This document shows positions 10,751-21,110 of a stretch of 64,000 bases of DNA, piece after piece. Under the pieces are notes generated by a model. The model did not search any database and had not been told where the DNA came from. It saw nothing but the letters and a program-made list of their open reading frames with translations. How positions within the stretch are numbered: position 1 is the first letter of the stretch; each line of letters begins with the position of its first letter. The translations under genes and the position numbers were made by a program. Source of the DNA: Kondoa malvinella (lineage: Eukaryota > Basidiomycota > Agaricostilbomycetes > Agaricostilbales > Kondoaceae); NCBI GenBank assembly GCA_039545315.1, contig BCIM01000001.1:2761783-2825782 (forward strand), in the 5' to 3' direction.

Positions 10751-11159
10751 TCACTGCTTGACAGCCTCTGTTTCAACCCAATCACGCGTTCTGGCTACAT
10801 CTTCCAGCTTTCGAAACAACAGCACGTTGTATCGCGTATTGAAAGTCGCAGATTCTCGCTTGAGCAAGTTGTCGAGCGTGTCGTGCCATTCTGCTTGTCC
10901 CTCGACCTGATTACGTGACGAATTCACAAACTGTTCTGCGCTGTGTCTATCCTGACCAGCTCACTTGATAGCCCTTAGTCATTAGAACGACGCGTATCCT
11001 TCGAGATGCTTCATCCGCTTCTCGTATCAAATCAATCACCGTCACTGCCCGATCCTTTCTGCTCTCGTCTTGCTGCTCCCATGATTCTATCCCATAGCCG
11101 CATTCGCTACATGCCGCTTGTAGCTCTTCGATGAGGTCAATAGGCGGGTTTGATGCCAT
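10751..11159 (-). CDS. Small hypothetical protein (about 117 residues)
   Basis: Exon 1 (11159-10965) starts MASNPPIDLIEELQAACSEC and ends MTKGYQ. A 58-nt intron (10964-10907) follows. Exon 2 encodes VEGQAEWHDTLDNLLKRES through DWVETEAVKQ and stops at TGA 10753-10751. The protein looks all-helical and soluble, with no signal peptide. I do not recognise it. It is convergent with the fucosyltransferase-like gene (about 95 nt apart) and divergent from the Rdx-family gene, whose ATG is only 24 nt from this one. Those two starts therefore share a very short promoter region. Confidence 0.55.
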
Positions 11160-11183
11160 TGATGCGGTCGACGATAAGCAACC

Positions 11184-11928
11184 ATGTCTGCCTTAACTAC
11201 AGGTGAGCTTAATTAGGGATCTATGAAATCGAGGCCTCATCTGATCTGATTGCACTCAAAAGTACAAGCGACAAGCGTTGTCGAAGATCCACTGAATGCG
11301 GAAACGTTTCCTATCCCCCATCCTGAGCAAGAAGGAGCCAGGCTGGTCATCGAATTCTGCGACAGGTACGCCGTGTCATGCTCATCCTATGGGCCGCTCT
11401 CATCAGCCTCGATTGTACAGGTGTAGATGCAAGTCCTGATATCGTTATCCGGCTGCACGGGCTGACTGCTTCAAAAGGGTTACATCGAGCAACGTGAGCT
11501 TCAACTGATCCTGCATATCTGTCGGGCTTAGTCTTGGAGCAGCTGGACCCAGACAGAGCTCGTACGTGCGATATATCAGCCTGAATTGCTTAGCGCTCAT
11601 AAGTCTATTTCAGTTCCTCACTTTCCCGCATACACCAGATCAGAAAGGGCTCTCCTCCATCACTCTTATGCCACGCAATGCACCGGATACAGCTGGTCGA
11701 TGGCGAGTCTGGCTTTGGATTGAAGGTCAGCCGGATGTACAGGGCAAGCTGTTATGGGATCGTAAGATCGAAGAGGTGCGCATCAGACTGTTTGTCGACA
11801 GCTACTAGGCGAAGTGACTAACGTGTTTCTAGGGCTTTGGCGAGATGAAGGTGCTCAAGCAGCGCGTACGGGATGTGCTGTTACCTGCCAAATCGCTTGG
11901 GCATTCCGATGGGCACAAGAAGGAGTAG
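11184..11928 (+). CDS. Rdx/SelW-family protein with CxxC (selenoprotein-W-like fold)
   Basis: The joined protein starts MSALTTVQATSVVEDPLN and contains LVIEFCDRCRW, LHRATWTQTELFLTF, GLSSITLMPRNAP and RWRVWLWIEG. This is the Rdx (SelT/SelW/SelH) thioredoxin-like family. It has a CxxC pair where some animal members carry selenocysteine. No UGA is needed, so it is the cysteine form. The role is thought to be redox, but fungal members are poorly studied. Exons are 11184-11202, 11263-11365, 11421-11428 (8 nt), 11478-11493 (16 nt), 11543-11561 (19 nt), 11614-11775 and 11833-11928. The intron 11429-11477 begins GCAAGT and ends AAAAG, so it is a GC-AG intron. Stop is TAG 11926-11928. Confidence 0.8.
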
Positions 11929-12243
11929 CCGCAGCACAGAGAGTGCTATCAGGCGTGCAGACCGTCGCGAGCCGTTAAGGACTGTCTAGGTAAGTCCAGC
12001 CAGATTCGGAACTCTCGTTGGGTTCAGTGCGAGTAAGTAGAAGTCGATCAGCAAGAGACAACGTGTGGCTCGGCAACGCAAAGCAGTTCTATGCAAATTG
12101 GGTATACCCAAGGTTCAATGCGATCTATGTACAAAAGAACGAGTGAAATGCAAGCAAAACCGACGATAAACAACGATTGTCCTCTTCTTCCCTATGTGCA
12201 CATCAGCACGAGCTCGAGTATCCTCTTGCCATACTGCGAGATA
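11929..12243. other. Intergenic gap between convergent genes
   Basis: A 315-nt gap between the Rdx gene and the metalloprotease, which end towards each other. I see only presumed 3' untranslated sequence. Confidence 0.4.
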
Positions 12244-13555
12244 TTAGCTATGAGATCTGGGCGGAGAAGAAGAGGCATACGCCAAGACCGAGTACATGCG
12301 TTCTACTTGGCCAGTGGTGAATTCTGTCCGACAGTCATCCAGTGAGTAGCTCATGTAGTTGGCCAATGACACTCGGATGTCCCTGCAATGAGCCTCAGCA
12401 TGTATACTCGGTGCAAAGAGTATTACATACTCGGCGACCGTGCTGCCACACGATGTTTGCGAGGCTGGATTCTGGCAGTCGCCGTACAGTCTCTCTTCGC
12501 GGTCTTCGGTCACCATAGCGGGAGCTAGGACACACTCTTTAGCGATGCTCTCAATTTGTAGATGGGAAACGTACGCGTGTCAGCGATGAAATCGCCACTG
12601 CCAGTACAGCCGCCCTCAAAGGTGTGATAAAGACCTGACCAGTGACCGACTTCGTGGGTGAATGTAGCTACAGCGAGAATGAGCGCGGTCTGGCTGACTA
12701 GGAACGGACAAGCGTACATGAGCGGAAAGAGGAAGATCCATCAAAGCACTTGGTGTCCAGCACCACTGCGTCTCTATGATACGGATTAGCAAGTTACGTG
12801 GAGATGCGTAGACTGGCTCACCTAAGAATTGCCTCCTGACTCCAGTCGGAAACTGGAATATAGGTGAAACCACAGGCATCGGCGTCCTTTCTGTAAAAGG
12901 AGATCCAATGCCATGAGCGACGTTCAAGCTGCGGTTCATGTCTCTTACACAAGATGCACGTGTAGCACTTGCAGCTCATCTTCTGAGACCGACGTTCCCT
13001 TGACCTGCTGACCCAAAGCCAGATGCTGCGTCGCATCCGAGCTGGTGATCTCCAACGCATCCCACTCTGCAGCCGATACCGGTATACGGTTGATGCGCCT
13101 CAAAGCGAACTTGATGAAGCTCCATTCCGCATAGTCCGAATTCAACCTAGCCAACGCTTGTGCAAACTGAGCGTCTGTAACATAGCCATCTACTCTTGCA
13201 GTTGAGCCTTGGATGTGAAAGTTGTTCTGAGAATCAACGCATGTAAGCTCTAGTGTCGCGTTTCAAGAAGGTCCAAGGGACAACGCACGAACTGCACAGG
13301 TATCGTCACATCGCAACCAGGTATTGGATCAAGGAAAGGCCTGATTTGCTCTGCAATATTTTGTGCCAAGTTTGTTTCTGTCGCTACAGCGTGCTTGCGG
13401 AATGCGGCCACCGGCGAACTGATTTCGCCTATTGCCCCTTGCTGAGAGAGCATTGCATGACTTGGGCAATCTGGTTTGCGACCTGCTGGTGCGGATGAAT
13501 GTGTAGGCACGGCCAAGACAGCCGAGAGGAGCGAAAGCAAGGCGAGAGGCAGCAT
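12244..13555 (-). CDS. Secreted M43 (pappalysin-type) zinc metalloprotease
   Basis: The N-terminal signal peptide is [20 protein letters not shown]. Exons then give VHFH-like strands (LQVLHVHL) and [15 protein letters not shown]. The zinc motif [19 protein letters not shown] is complete (HExxHxxGxxH). After it come DFIADTPAM, paired cysteines ([14 protein letters not shown]) and [18 protein letters not shown], whose Met supplies the met-turn of metzincins. The TTGQVERM ending is typical of fungal extracellular M43 proteases. About six introns of normal size are needed; the one before PAM restores the DTPAM block. It should be an extracellular protease acting on peptides outside the cell. Start ATG 13555; stop TAA 12246-12244. 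Confidence 0.85.
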
Positions 13556-13852
13556 GATTTTCTTTTTGAAGGGAGAAAGAGGGAAATGACGAGGTCCAAT
13601 GCACTGCAAAGGGACAGCGCCGGCACAAACGAGAGACCTTGTTAAAGTCGAGTACTGGGTATAGACAAGATTGGCTGTGTAAGAGCAACGCAAAGTACCG
13701 AGCAAGGTCAAGTCTCAAGTTGCCAAGCGACAGATGCCGTCGTTCGGCAGCTGATCAATTCTATGCGATCTTAGTAGCGCTTGGTCTACAAGGCACACAA
13801 CAAGCATCGCTACATTCACCTGCAGCGGTCGCATGCTCGCGATCTCAAAAGG

Positions 13853-14569
13853 TCAAAGAACAGAAGACACTGCCTTCGTGCGCTTGTTTTGGACACCATC
13901 GCCGCTTGCGTTTCCTGCTGCATAGCCTATTAGCACCGTACACCACCTGTACAGCAATCTTGGCAGGACAAGTGTGTTGAACCAAGAGAGGCATAAGACG
14001 AAAGGCCAAGCATAGACGAGCCAAATTGTCGGCATCGCCCTTTCTGCCGAATAGAAACCAAAGCTTTCCCCAGACTGCTGAGCCAGGGTCGAGAAGATGA
14101 AGGTTGGAGCGGCTGAAAGTGTGCGCTGGAAGTCATGTTTTGACTGAAGAATGGCAGACATTTTGTGCCGAATCTTCAGATTCAATTGTACACCAGCTTT
14201 CGTCTTGTTGTAAAGTTGTTCGCCAGACTCCAATGTAGTACGAACAGAAGCGGCAGACATGGAGGCCGCCATATTCTCCAAGGGCTTGTTGTACATGAAT
14301 AGAAGTTTGGCACGAGTAGGCAGCAAGTGCATCTTGAAGCAGGAAAGTAAAGACGCCGTAAAGCCCTTGTCTGGCTGCTGGCGGTTCGGGCGTTGAGTTG
14401 TGAAAAGAGAACCGCTTGAAGTCAAGACGAGTCCAGTGCTGAGTCGCAGCAAAGACAGCAAGCAAAACAGTAGACAGAAGTAGTAGCAATATATAAGAGT
14501 AGAGCAACAGAGCAAATAGAGATTTGTGGCTAGTATGGCATAACGCTGAGGAGCTGCAAAAGTAATCAA
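13853..14569 (-). CDS. Hypothetical membrane protein in one uninterrupted frame
   Basis: A single open frame of 238 codons runs from ATG 14569 to a stop at 13853. The N-terminal 45 residues are strongly hydrophobic (LYLLCCSTLIYCYYFCLLFC). The middle is polar with an amphipathic stretch (SVRTTLESGEQLYNKTKAG). A second hydrophobic block lies at about residues 190-225 (TIWLVYAWPFVLCLSWF). Translation might instead start at the internal Met at MHLLPTRAKLL, leaving one C-terminal membrane segment. I recognise no family. Most real genes here have introns, so an intronless gene of this size is unusual; the frame could be partly fortuitous. Confidence 0.35.
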   Translation of the reverse strand: MITFAAPQRYAILATNLYLLCCSTLIYCYYFCLLFCLLSLLRLSTGLVLTSSGSLFTTQRPNRQQPDKGFTASLLSCFKMHLLPTRAKLLFMYNKPLENMAASMSAASVRTTLESGEQLYNKTKAGVQLNLKIRHKMSAILQSKHDFQRTLSAAPTFIFSTLAQQSGESFGFYSAERAMPTIWLVYAWPFVLCLSWFNTLVLPRLLYRWCTVLIGYAAGNASGDGVQNKRTKAVSSVL

Positions 14570-14943
14570 AGGACGATGCTTGGCCTTTTATCCCATCACT
14601 CGCCTGATACTGTGATTCTGAGCGCCAGATAGTATAGTTCGATCATCGCCTCGGCGAAAGGACCGTGATCAGGCGAGCCGTGAGCTTCCCATAATGGTGT
14701 TTCGCCTTAAACGTCGATGAGATGATCTTCCCAGAGCTTCGACCGCGTACGAAAGTCTTGCCGCGCAGACTTCCGCGCAGAGCAAAAAGCGTTGACCTAC
14801 GATGTGTCGTTAGAAATATGACCGTGACCAAATGATGCACTGACCATCGGGCGGCACTCACGAAGCCGATAAGTCTGTGCAACTGATCTAGCTACTGCCA
14901 GGTAGGCACTCCAGGCGACCAGTCATTTGGCCATCAGCAAGAC
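14570..14943 (-). other. Gap with possible short exon of an unplaced minus-strand gene
   Basis: A minus-strand reading across a possible GTGAGT intron gives HRLIGFVNAFCSARKSA and then DFRTRSKLWEDHLIDV before a stop near 14694. It looks like the C-terminus of a small protein, but I could not find its start codon. The stretch begins directly after the stop of the coiled-coil gene on the same strand. Treat as a hint only. Confidence 0.2.
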
Positions 14944-15990
14944 CTAGCCATACGCCATTACGCGATTTGCCCGGTCAAGCCAGACCATTCCTGCTTCACG
15001 AATCTGTGGCCCTTCATCTTTGACCGCCTCGCGCAAGAAAGCTTGAAGCTGAGCTAAATCCACTACTTCAAACGGACCGTGCAAGCGCCAAGCAGTGTTG
15101 AATCTGCGTATCTCCTTTCAGCATCTTCTTCGTAAGCAGAAGAGCAGAACTCACGTATAACATTGGGCAACCATCAATTCAATGGCCAACCTCATGTCTT
15201 GATCCGCTTCTGTCTGAATCCAAGCTTGATAGAGGTCGCCTTGAATAGCTATCAACGCGTTTCGATATCGGACAGGTAGCTTGCTGATGCAACGCGAGCC
15301 CGAGCTGATCTTTTTCGACATGAACAACAGATGAGAGACTAGAACCGGATCAGTTAAAACTTTGACAGGGCAGGAGTAGCCAGGACATACAGGAAAAGGT
15401 GTATTTCGGGTGATTGGGCCCATACAGGCTTCTACCATAACGATGCTCCCGCTCATAGACAGTTTCCAATTCCTTGAGCTTGAAATGACTCGTCTCGAGT
15501 AAAGACCACTTGATCCTGCCAACATACATCTTGTCAACCACTGCCTTTTTGATCAGCAATGCACGCTTTGAGCACGTAAGGCGTACTCGCTGCTATAGCT
15601 AGCCTCGATCGATACCGCAGAGCCGACTGATCAACAGGTAGTTGCGCTGCTCTTTTGTTGAGCGAGATCACCTCCTCTTCTAGCGTTGCTACCTCGCGAC
15701 AAGCAAGAAGTAAAAATTTCTTGATAGAAGAGAGTCCTTCGTCCAGCTGTACACCAAGGGAACGATTATTGAGATCTGCAGCTTTACATGAAGTGATTCT
15801 GGTCTTGAGCTGCTCCGACTCGAATTGTAGTACGTAAAGCGACGAATGCAACGAGCCAATTTCAGTTGTCAGTCGCGTCAACCTCTTCTTCAGGTCGGAG
15901 TAATTTCCAGGGAAGACCTGTAGCAGATTGGTCAGCTATGGTCCATTCGAGCAACATGAGAGGGAGATTGACAAAGTCTTGAAAGCTCAT
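14944..15990 (-). CDS. Hypothetical coiled-coil protein
   Basis: A short first exon (15990-15973, MSFQDF) joins across a 55-nt intron (15972-15918) to VFPGNYSDLKKRLTRLTTEI. A long helical region with heptad character follows: SLYVLQFESEQLKTRI, then REVATLEEEVISLNKRAAQ. Later exons read KMYVGRIKWSLLETSHFKL, KELETVYEREHRYG and ALIAIQGDLYQAWIQTEADQ. The last exon reads FEVVDLAQLQAFLREAV and ends RANRVMAYG (TAG 14946-14944). It is predicted to be soluble and mostly alpha-helical, with a coiled coil in the first 120 residues, as in structural or kinetochore/spindle proteins. I cannot assign it to a family. All joins keep frame, which supports a real gene. Confidence 0.55.
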
Positions 15991-16435
15991 TGCCGTTTGG
16001 ACGTAACGGAATAAGGAAGCGCTACCAGTTTGGCTGCAGGTGCCTCGGTACCTGTTCCAGTCCGAATACAAAGTAGAGCAACAGAAGTAATTGACGCTGC
16101 TTGGCGCCTGAGAATGGAGAGGCCTTTCGGGCCAATGGAAACGCCAGCGGACGTCTTGAAGCGTGAACGCCGTGCACAACAAATGAGATCACGAACAGAG
16201 CCACTACAACGGCTGCCTAGATTCACAATGACATGGCCGCTGCTGGTCAACCTGCATCAATCATCAACAAAGTACGTCTACCTTGCGCTTGCAGGTAACT
16301 GCCTAATACAACAGCAGCAAGCTCTCGAAGCGTTGTGTAGATCGCGCGCATTGGTCTTATTAGAAGTGAATTTCACGGCGAAATGAACTTCGCTCGTGCG
16401 TCTCTCCTTTCAAGCTGTGCAAACGTCTAACAGAT
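15991..16435. other. Region between divergent genes
   Basis: This 445-nt stretch lies between the coiled-coil gene and the Tic20-like gene and should carry both promoters. Open frames exist on both strands (16030-16386 plus; 16250-15987 minus) and overlap each other. Neither has family features or a convincing start, so no gene is called. Confidence 0.4.
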
Positions 16436-17165
16436 ATGACAGCCTACGCCTCTCCACCCAGCTCCCCTCCCCCTCAAAAGAAGCAAACGAATTGGTTTGC
16501 GCCTTCCTCACAAGCATCAACGAGCTACCAAGCAGGAGGTCATGTAGACGCTTTGAACGGGACGCATGCTAGTTCAGGAGGGGAAACAGCGAGGGTGTAC
16601 AGCAACGTTGAGAATGCGAGTAGTGGACCTGAAGCGTACGAGACGCGGTTTGGTTGGCGAGTTGATTTGCAGAGTTTGAGCGCTTATGCTGGTGGTCCTG
16701 TTGTTGGTAAGTCCTAATGACTGTATAGCTTTAGTTGGAGCTGATAGCAAGATAGCGTTCCTTCTGCTGATACTTGAAACGCACAATTCCTATGTGCGCT
16801 TTCATGCGGTCAGTCTATGCTTTTACTGCCATGTAAATTTGCTCATTCCTATAACAGTATCAATCACTACTCTTTTGCTCTGTATTGGGGATACTGCATC
16901 TGCTGTTCATCTGGTCAGTCCTCGTGGTTTTCAGCAGCTTTGTTGCTAAGCCTGCCACGTTCTGACAGGTCGAGTCGACTAAGCTGGCTGCTCGTCTTCT
17001 TTGACATTGGCTCATTAGCGTATCTTGCTTTCAAGGCTTACGAGGACGGGCATGAGTATGTCCTTGTCGCTGTTCAGATACTTTCGTTGACGTCTGTCCA
17101 GTCTGATCAGGTATAAATTGCCTGTGATTGGGGATTATGCGGATCGTTGGGTTGAAGAGGAGTAG
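16436..17165 (+). CDS. Tic20/DUF4870-like small membrane protein
   Basis: The N-terminal half is polar, with Pro/Ser runs (ASPPSSPPPQKKQTNW). It is followed by RVDLQSLSAYAGGPV and hydrophobic segments with the family signature LLLILETHNSYVRFHAYQS. Later comes a second membrane part (LSWLLVFFDIGSLAYLAF) and the tail KLPVIGDYADRWVEEE. This matches fungal Tic20-like/DUF4870 proteins, small multi-pass membrane proteins of uncertain function. The first intron fits the family best as a 55-nt intron starting GTTGGT and ending AGCAAG. Shorter GTAAGT-started alternatives also keep frame. Other introns end AACAG, GACAG and ATCAG. Start ATG 16436; stop TAG 17163-17165. Confidence 0.7.
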
Positions 17166-18666
17166 GACGAGAGCGTTGGGTCTATCAGAGGTTCAGATGG
17201 AGAGGGATATGACATGAATTGTCCGAGTCGTCAAGCGAGAGCCGGCGGACTTTTGTCTTGCAATCGTAGAGCTCAGCATTACCCCTGTACCGTGTTAGCA
17301 GAGTTGTGACGTCGGACCGCCGGCATCACGTAAAAAGTGCCATTTGTTGAAAATCGCTCTTGTTCTGACCCATAACATCCATTATGAGCAAAACTCCAGG
17401 TTCGAATTCAAGCATACTCATCAGGCCATAGCTGACCTGTCTATAGGAGGTCAACAGGCGTCAGACAAATTTCTGTTGGTCATGCGAATCGGCATTTTTT
17501 CTCGCAGACTTGCTGAATTGCTCGATCTGAAACAGCAAAAGGGAAGCTCAGGCTCAAGGTGTCGGAGCTGAGAATGCTCGTATGCTACTCTTTCAATTCA
17601 TTCCGATGTACCGCTGATGCTTCAATTTTTACGTAATAGCTGGTCACACCGAAATGAAGATGTGAGACCCGCATGTCATCGCATTCTGAGGATCGTCTGA
17701 ACGAAGCTCTGTAGGCCTCTTGAGACTGGCGCAGCAGCCGATGCACCAACTTCAAACATTGGTATCGTAAGTCCCGCATCACTTGCTCAATTTCTAGATG
17801 CTCAGCGTAGGTCTTGTAGACTGCTATCCGTGGCAACAACCCTCATGCCGGCGGAGGAGAAGTTTCTGGTAACCTAAGCATCAATGGCGCACCCGTAAGT
17901 CTCTCGCTTTACGCTTGGATGCCTATCTGAGATGAGATCCCAGACTGGTGTCAAGGAAGGCGAGACCAACCCAGGAGGAGAAGGCCCAGCTCAGGTTTAG
18001 AACAGATGTCGAAAAAGCATGCAAAGTATCCTTGAAACGAGCTGTTCATTGTTCATCTCCCCTTTTGCTCTGTTTTGCCTCCGTCTTTTCTCTGGTATCA
18101 GCGCCTGCTTTATCATTGGTATTGCAGCCTCCTATAGCCCTTGCCATGATCTCCTGCATGTAGCTCTCTCTGCTCGTCCGCTTCGCATACTTGCTTCCCG
18201 GTTTCCTGCACCTCTTCATGCTCTCCACGTTGTTCTTGCATGAATCTAGCTCGAATATTCGCATTCACCTCGTACTTCTGTCTGAGGAAGCTTGTGAAGG
18301 CGCCGATAGCTTTGCCAGAGTAGAGGTCCAGCTGAACCTGACTATAGCGGACATTCGTACCAAATCATCACAAGCAAAAGGCAAAGAGAGCAAGAAGAAG
18401 CTTCGTATGAGTCTATCGAGTCTCTTGAACTGAACAACATCGAGAGCAGCGACGACACGAGGGACAGCAGCGTAAGAACCTGAAATTATTTAGCGATATC
18501 TAGAGCATGGATGATAGCTGTTCACGACAAGAAGGCTCGAAAGAGTGGCCATGGTCGTCCTTGTCTGCTGATTCCTGACTTCTTCCGCATCCTCACAGAT
18601 CTCGATGAACTTGTCTTTCATTCCAGCCTCTGACTTCCGGCTCGAGTGCATCGGCCAAAGCAATCA
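17166..18666. other. 1.5-kb stretch with unresolved coding content
   Basis: No gene model closes here. On the plus strand ATG 17885 (MAHP) can splice across a GTAAGT intron to LVSRKARPTQEEKAQLRFRT, DVEKACK, then loses clear continuation. On the minus strand a frame near 18170-18340 reads YSQVQLDLYSGKAIGAF, TSFLRQKYEVNANIRARFM, which looks protein-like but has no start or donor I can place. A minus frame 17839-17585 includes KLVHRLLRQSQEAYR. One or two small multi-exon genes are likely; transcript data would decide. Confidence 0.25.
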
Positions 18667-19517
18667 TCATCCAACCTCGCTGCTATCGAGCCATGAGCAG
18701 ATGCGATCGTGCTTCTCCTGATCCAGACACCCTGCATTTCCTCCATCGACGTCCTCGTGCTCGTGCATGTCTTCATCCCAAGCTTTAATCATTTCGCTTT
18801 CGTTCTCGTAAATATTCACATCAGAGAGCAGATCACTTGAATGTTGAGACGGACAGCGTTGAAGAGAACCGGATGCCTCGGGAAAGGATGTATCGACGGT
18901 AAACGGATCGACTTTCAGTTTCTTGCTCTGATGCGAAGAAGCAGATGACTCCCCAGCTTGAGAGCACCTCATTACATCGCAGCCGCTAGATCTAGTAGAC
19001 TGAGAGGCGGAAAGCACAGCATCTACTCGATCCCGGAAGGCAAGTCGCAGCAGACTGTGATTGGGAGACACGAGTCTGACCGTCCCAACCCGTGGAATGT
19101 GCATGGATACGTCAGTCGATGCTATGGTATAGAAGGAATCGTTGACTAGATAGAAATTGCTCTTGCTGCCGAGGAAATGTTGCCAGAGTTGGGGTCCATT
19201 GGTCAAGGTAAGCCGCAGTACGCCAGCTGCGCTTGATTCTGGCTGTCCAGAGTCCAGGACGAGAGGAGTGGTGTGAGCATTGGGCCGACTGGTCAGCTAG
19301 ACGCACTTCAACAGAATTCGGGCTGCGATCAGGACATGCGGACCTTCATTACTAGCAAATGTTCTTCGTTCGCCCATCGCGCAAGCACCAGCACTAGAGC
19401 TCCTGACTGACCTGGCAGCGACTCTGCCCCATCGCCTGAAGCCTCACCTGCTCGTCTTAATTTCCGCATTTCGTAAACGGATGCTGGTTCTATTGCGAGC
19501 CATGACACAGCAGCCAT
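18667..19517 (-). CDS. Hypothetical protein with acidic C-terminus
   Basis: Exon 1 (19517-19344) starts MAAVSWLAIEPASVYEMRKL and ends EEHLLVMK. A 47-nt intron (19343-19297) follows. Exon 2 starts LTSRPNAHTTPLVLDSGQP and contains GVLRLTLTNGPQLWQHFLG and VGTVRLVSPNHSLLRLAF. This pattern of strands could be an OB-like fold. The C-terminal third is disordered and acidic (SDLLSDVNIYENESEM, WDEDMHEHEDVDGG). Possible resemblance to RMI1- or telomere-type OB proteins came to mind but is not supported by a clear motif, so no function is given. Stop lies at 18667-18669. Confidence 0.5.
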
Positions 19518-19855
19518 TTGTAAAGGCTATCAATTTGATGGGTATAGGGAGTGAACAGTGAAAGGGTATACGTCTACTTGTGCAGTGGTATCGTGTGTTA
19601 AGACAAGAGAACAGAATCCGAGCGGCGCTTACACGGAATGATGTTGGCTGGTGGCAGAGACTCAAACCAGGCTAGAAGCTACTGTCTAGCAGACAATGCA
19701 GGCCATGCATCCTGAAATGTTTTCAAGAAACAAGAAAGTCTCCGAACCCTCAAACGCTTTTTGATCTTCTCGAATGGGAAGGCGTAAACCAGCCAAACGT
19801 CCAGCAGGATAGAATGTATTGCAAGCATACAAGCGCCTCCATGGCCAAGAACCCT

Positions 19856-20869
19856 CTATCGGTATCGCTATCGACGGGAAAAAGGTCAAAACAAGTGGGA
19901 AAAGGTCAAAAAGGTCACCGACTCTGAGGCTGAGTTTGTTAGTCCTCTTCCAAAAGGAATGCGATTGACTCTTGACATGACGAGACCCTTTACCGAGACC
20001 TAACGAGCAAAATTAGAAAGATCACCGACCAAAAACAATACATACCTCTGTTCTGCTTGCCTGCAGAAGTGAGACCACGAGATTCTCTGCGCTTGTGAAC
20101 AGAGTCGCAGATCCAGTTGATGCGGGCGTCACGACGGATGGCCTTGTGGAAGGGGTCGACGGCAATGACTTCGTACTGCAGAAGAAATTCCAAAGCATCA
20201 GCGACAGACCATTGATCGATCTTGTAAAGATCTTGTGATGGAGCGCACGTATTTGTAGACACCGTCCTGGTTGATCCAGTAAGACTATTTGCCAATGTTG
20301 TATATCAGCAAAAGCCGGATTCGCATATGTGGGCCAACACACGTTCAAGATACGAAGACCACCACAACGACGAGCAACACGTTCTTCAGCGGTAGAGCGT
20401 AGAGAGCGCTGGAATTTGAGCTGGTTGATACCCTGGTTGACAGGTTTGCCGAAAGTTGCTCCCTTTGGTGCAGGACGCTTCCTGTTACCGCGACGAACAC
20501 GGACACGGTAGATGACGTAGCCTTGCTTGGCCTGTCATGGACAACATGCGGTATGAGGACAATTATCAAGACCTGCATGTGTAGCCCGACCTTGTAACCC
20601 AATCTGCGAGCCTTGTCTGGTCTGCTTGGGCGAGATGCACGGTGGATGACGTTCAATTGCCTGCAAGATTTGCCTGTCGTAAGCATACTTGATGCCAACC
20701 CTTGAGCCATAGACTTGCCTGTACTCCCAGCATCTCACGCGAAGCAAGAAACGGAGGATATCCGACTGCTTGCGGCGTTCCATCTCGGCCACATACTTGT
20801 AGGCTCCTGTCCATTCCATTGACCGTAAGCTCTTGTCGCGAGTACATCATGCAAGGTCGACGAACCCAT
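19856..20869 (-). CDS. RPL15: 60S ribosomal protein eL15
   Basis: The joined protein is a full-length eL15 of the large ribosomal subunit. It reads [94 protein letters not shown] and [19 protein letters not shown], and ends SLRRYR. The start codon lies in a 4-nt first coding exon (20869-20866, ATGG); a 59-nt intron follows. The intron between WEYRQ residues (20718-20661) starts GCAAGT and is a GC-AG intron. The last exon (19867-19856) encodes only RYR plus the stop, after a 55-nt intron. Introns starting at the first codon are typical of ribosomal protein genes. Around eight introns in all. Confidence 0.95.
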
Positions 20870-21110
20870 TTTTTGTCGTTTTGTGTCGGTCTGAGGTATA
20901 TGTAAGCTGACTGTGTATACGTGTGTAGCTGCTGTATAGCTCACTGGCTTGAATGAAAGGGCGAACGAGGGAAGTCGTGACGGGAAGAGCCTTCTCCATT
21001 CGAGATTTAAAACTTTTTTCCAACTCATGGGCGGGAAATGAAAAACCCTTTCGCCAACCATCCAAGAACTACAATGAACAGGTACTGTAAAACTTCGACT
21101 AGTGTACAAT

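Noticed and set aside
16030..16386. 118-codon plus-strand frame and an overlapping minus frame
   Set aside because: Neither has a convincing ATG or family pattern, and both fall in the spacer between two better-supported divergent genes.
16709..16736. Apparent 22- or 28-nt intron (GTAAGT to TATAG/TTTAG) in the Tic20-like gene
   Set aside because: A 55-nt intron starting slightly upstream (GTTGGT) and ending AGCAAG gives the exact family spacing GPVIAFLLLILET, so a tiny intron is not needed.
17385..17420. GGTTCGAATTC resembling a tRNA T-loop
   Set aside because: No matching acceptor stem, D-arm or anticodon arm could be folded around it.
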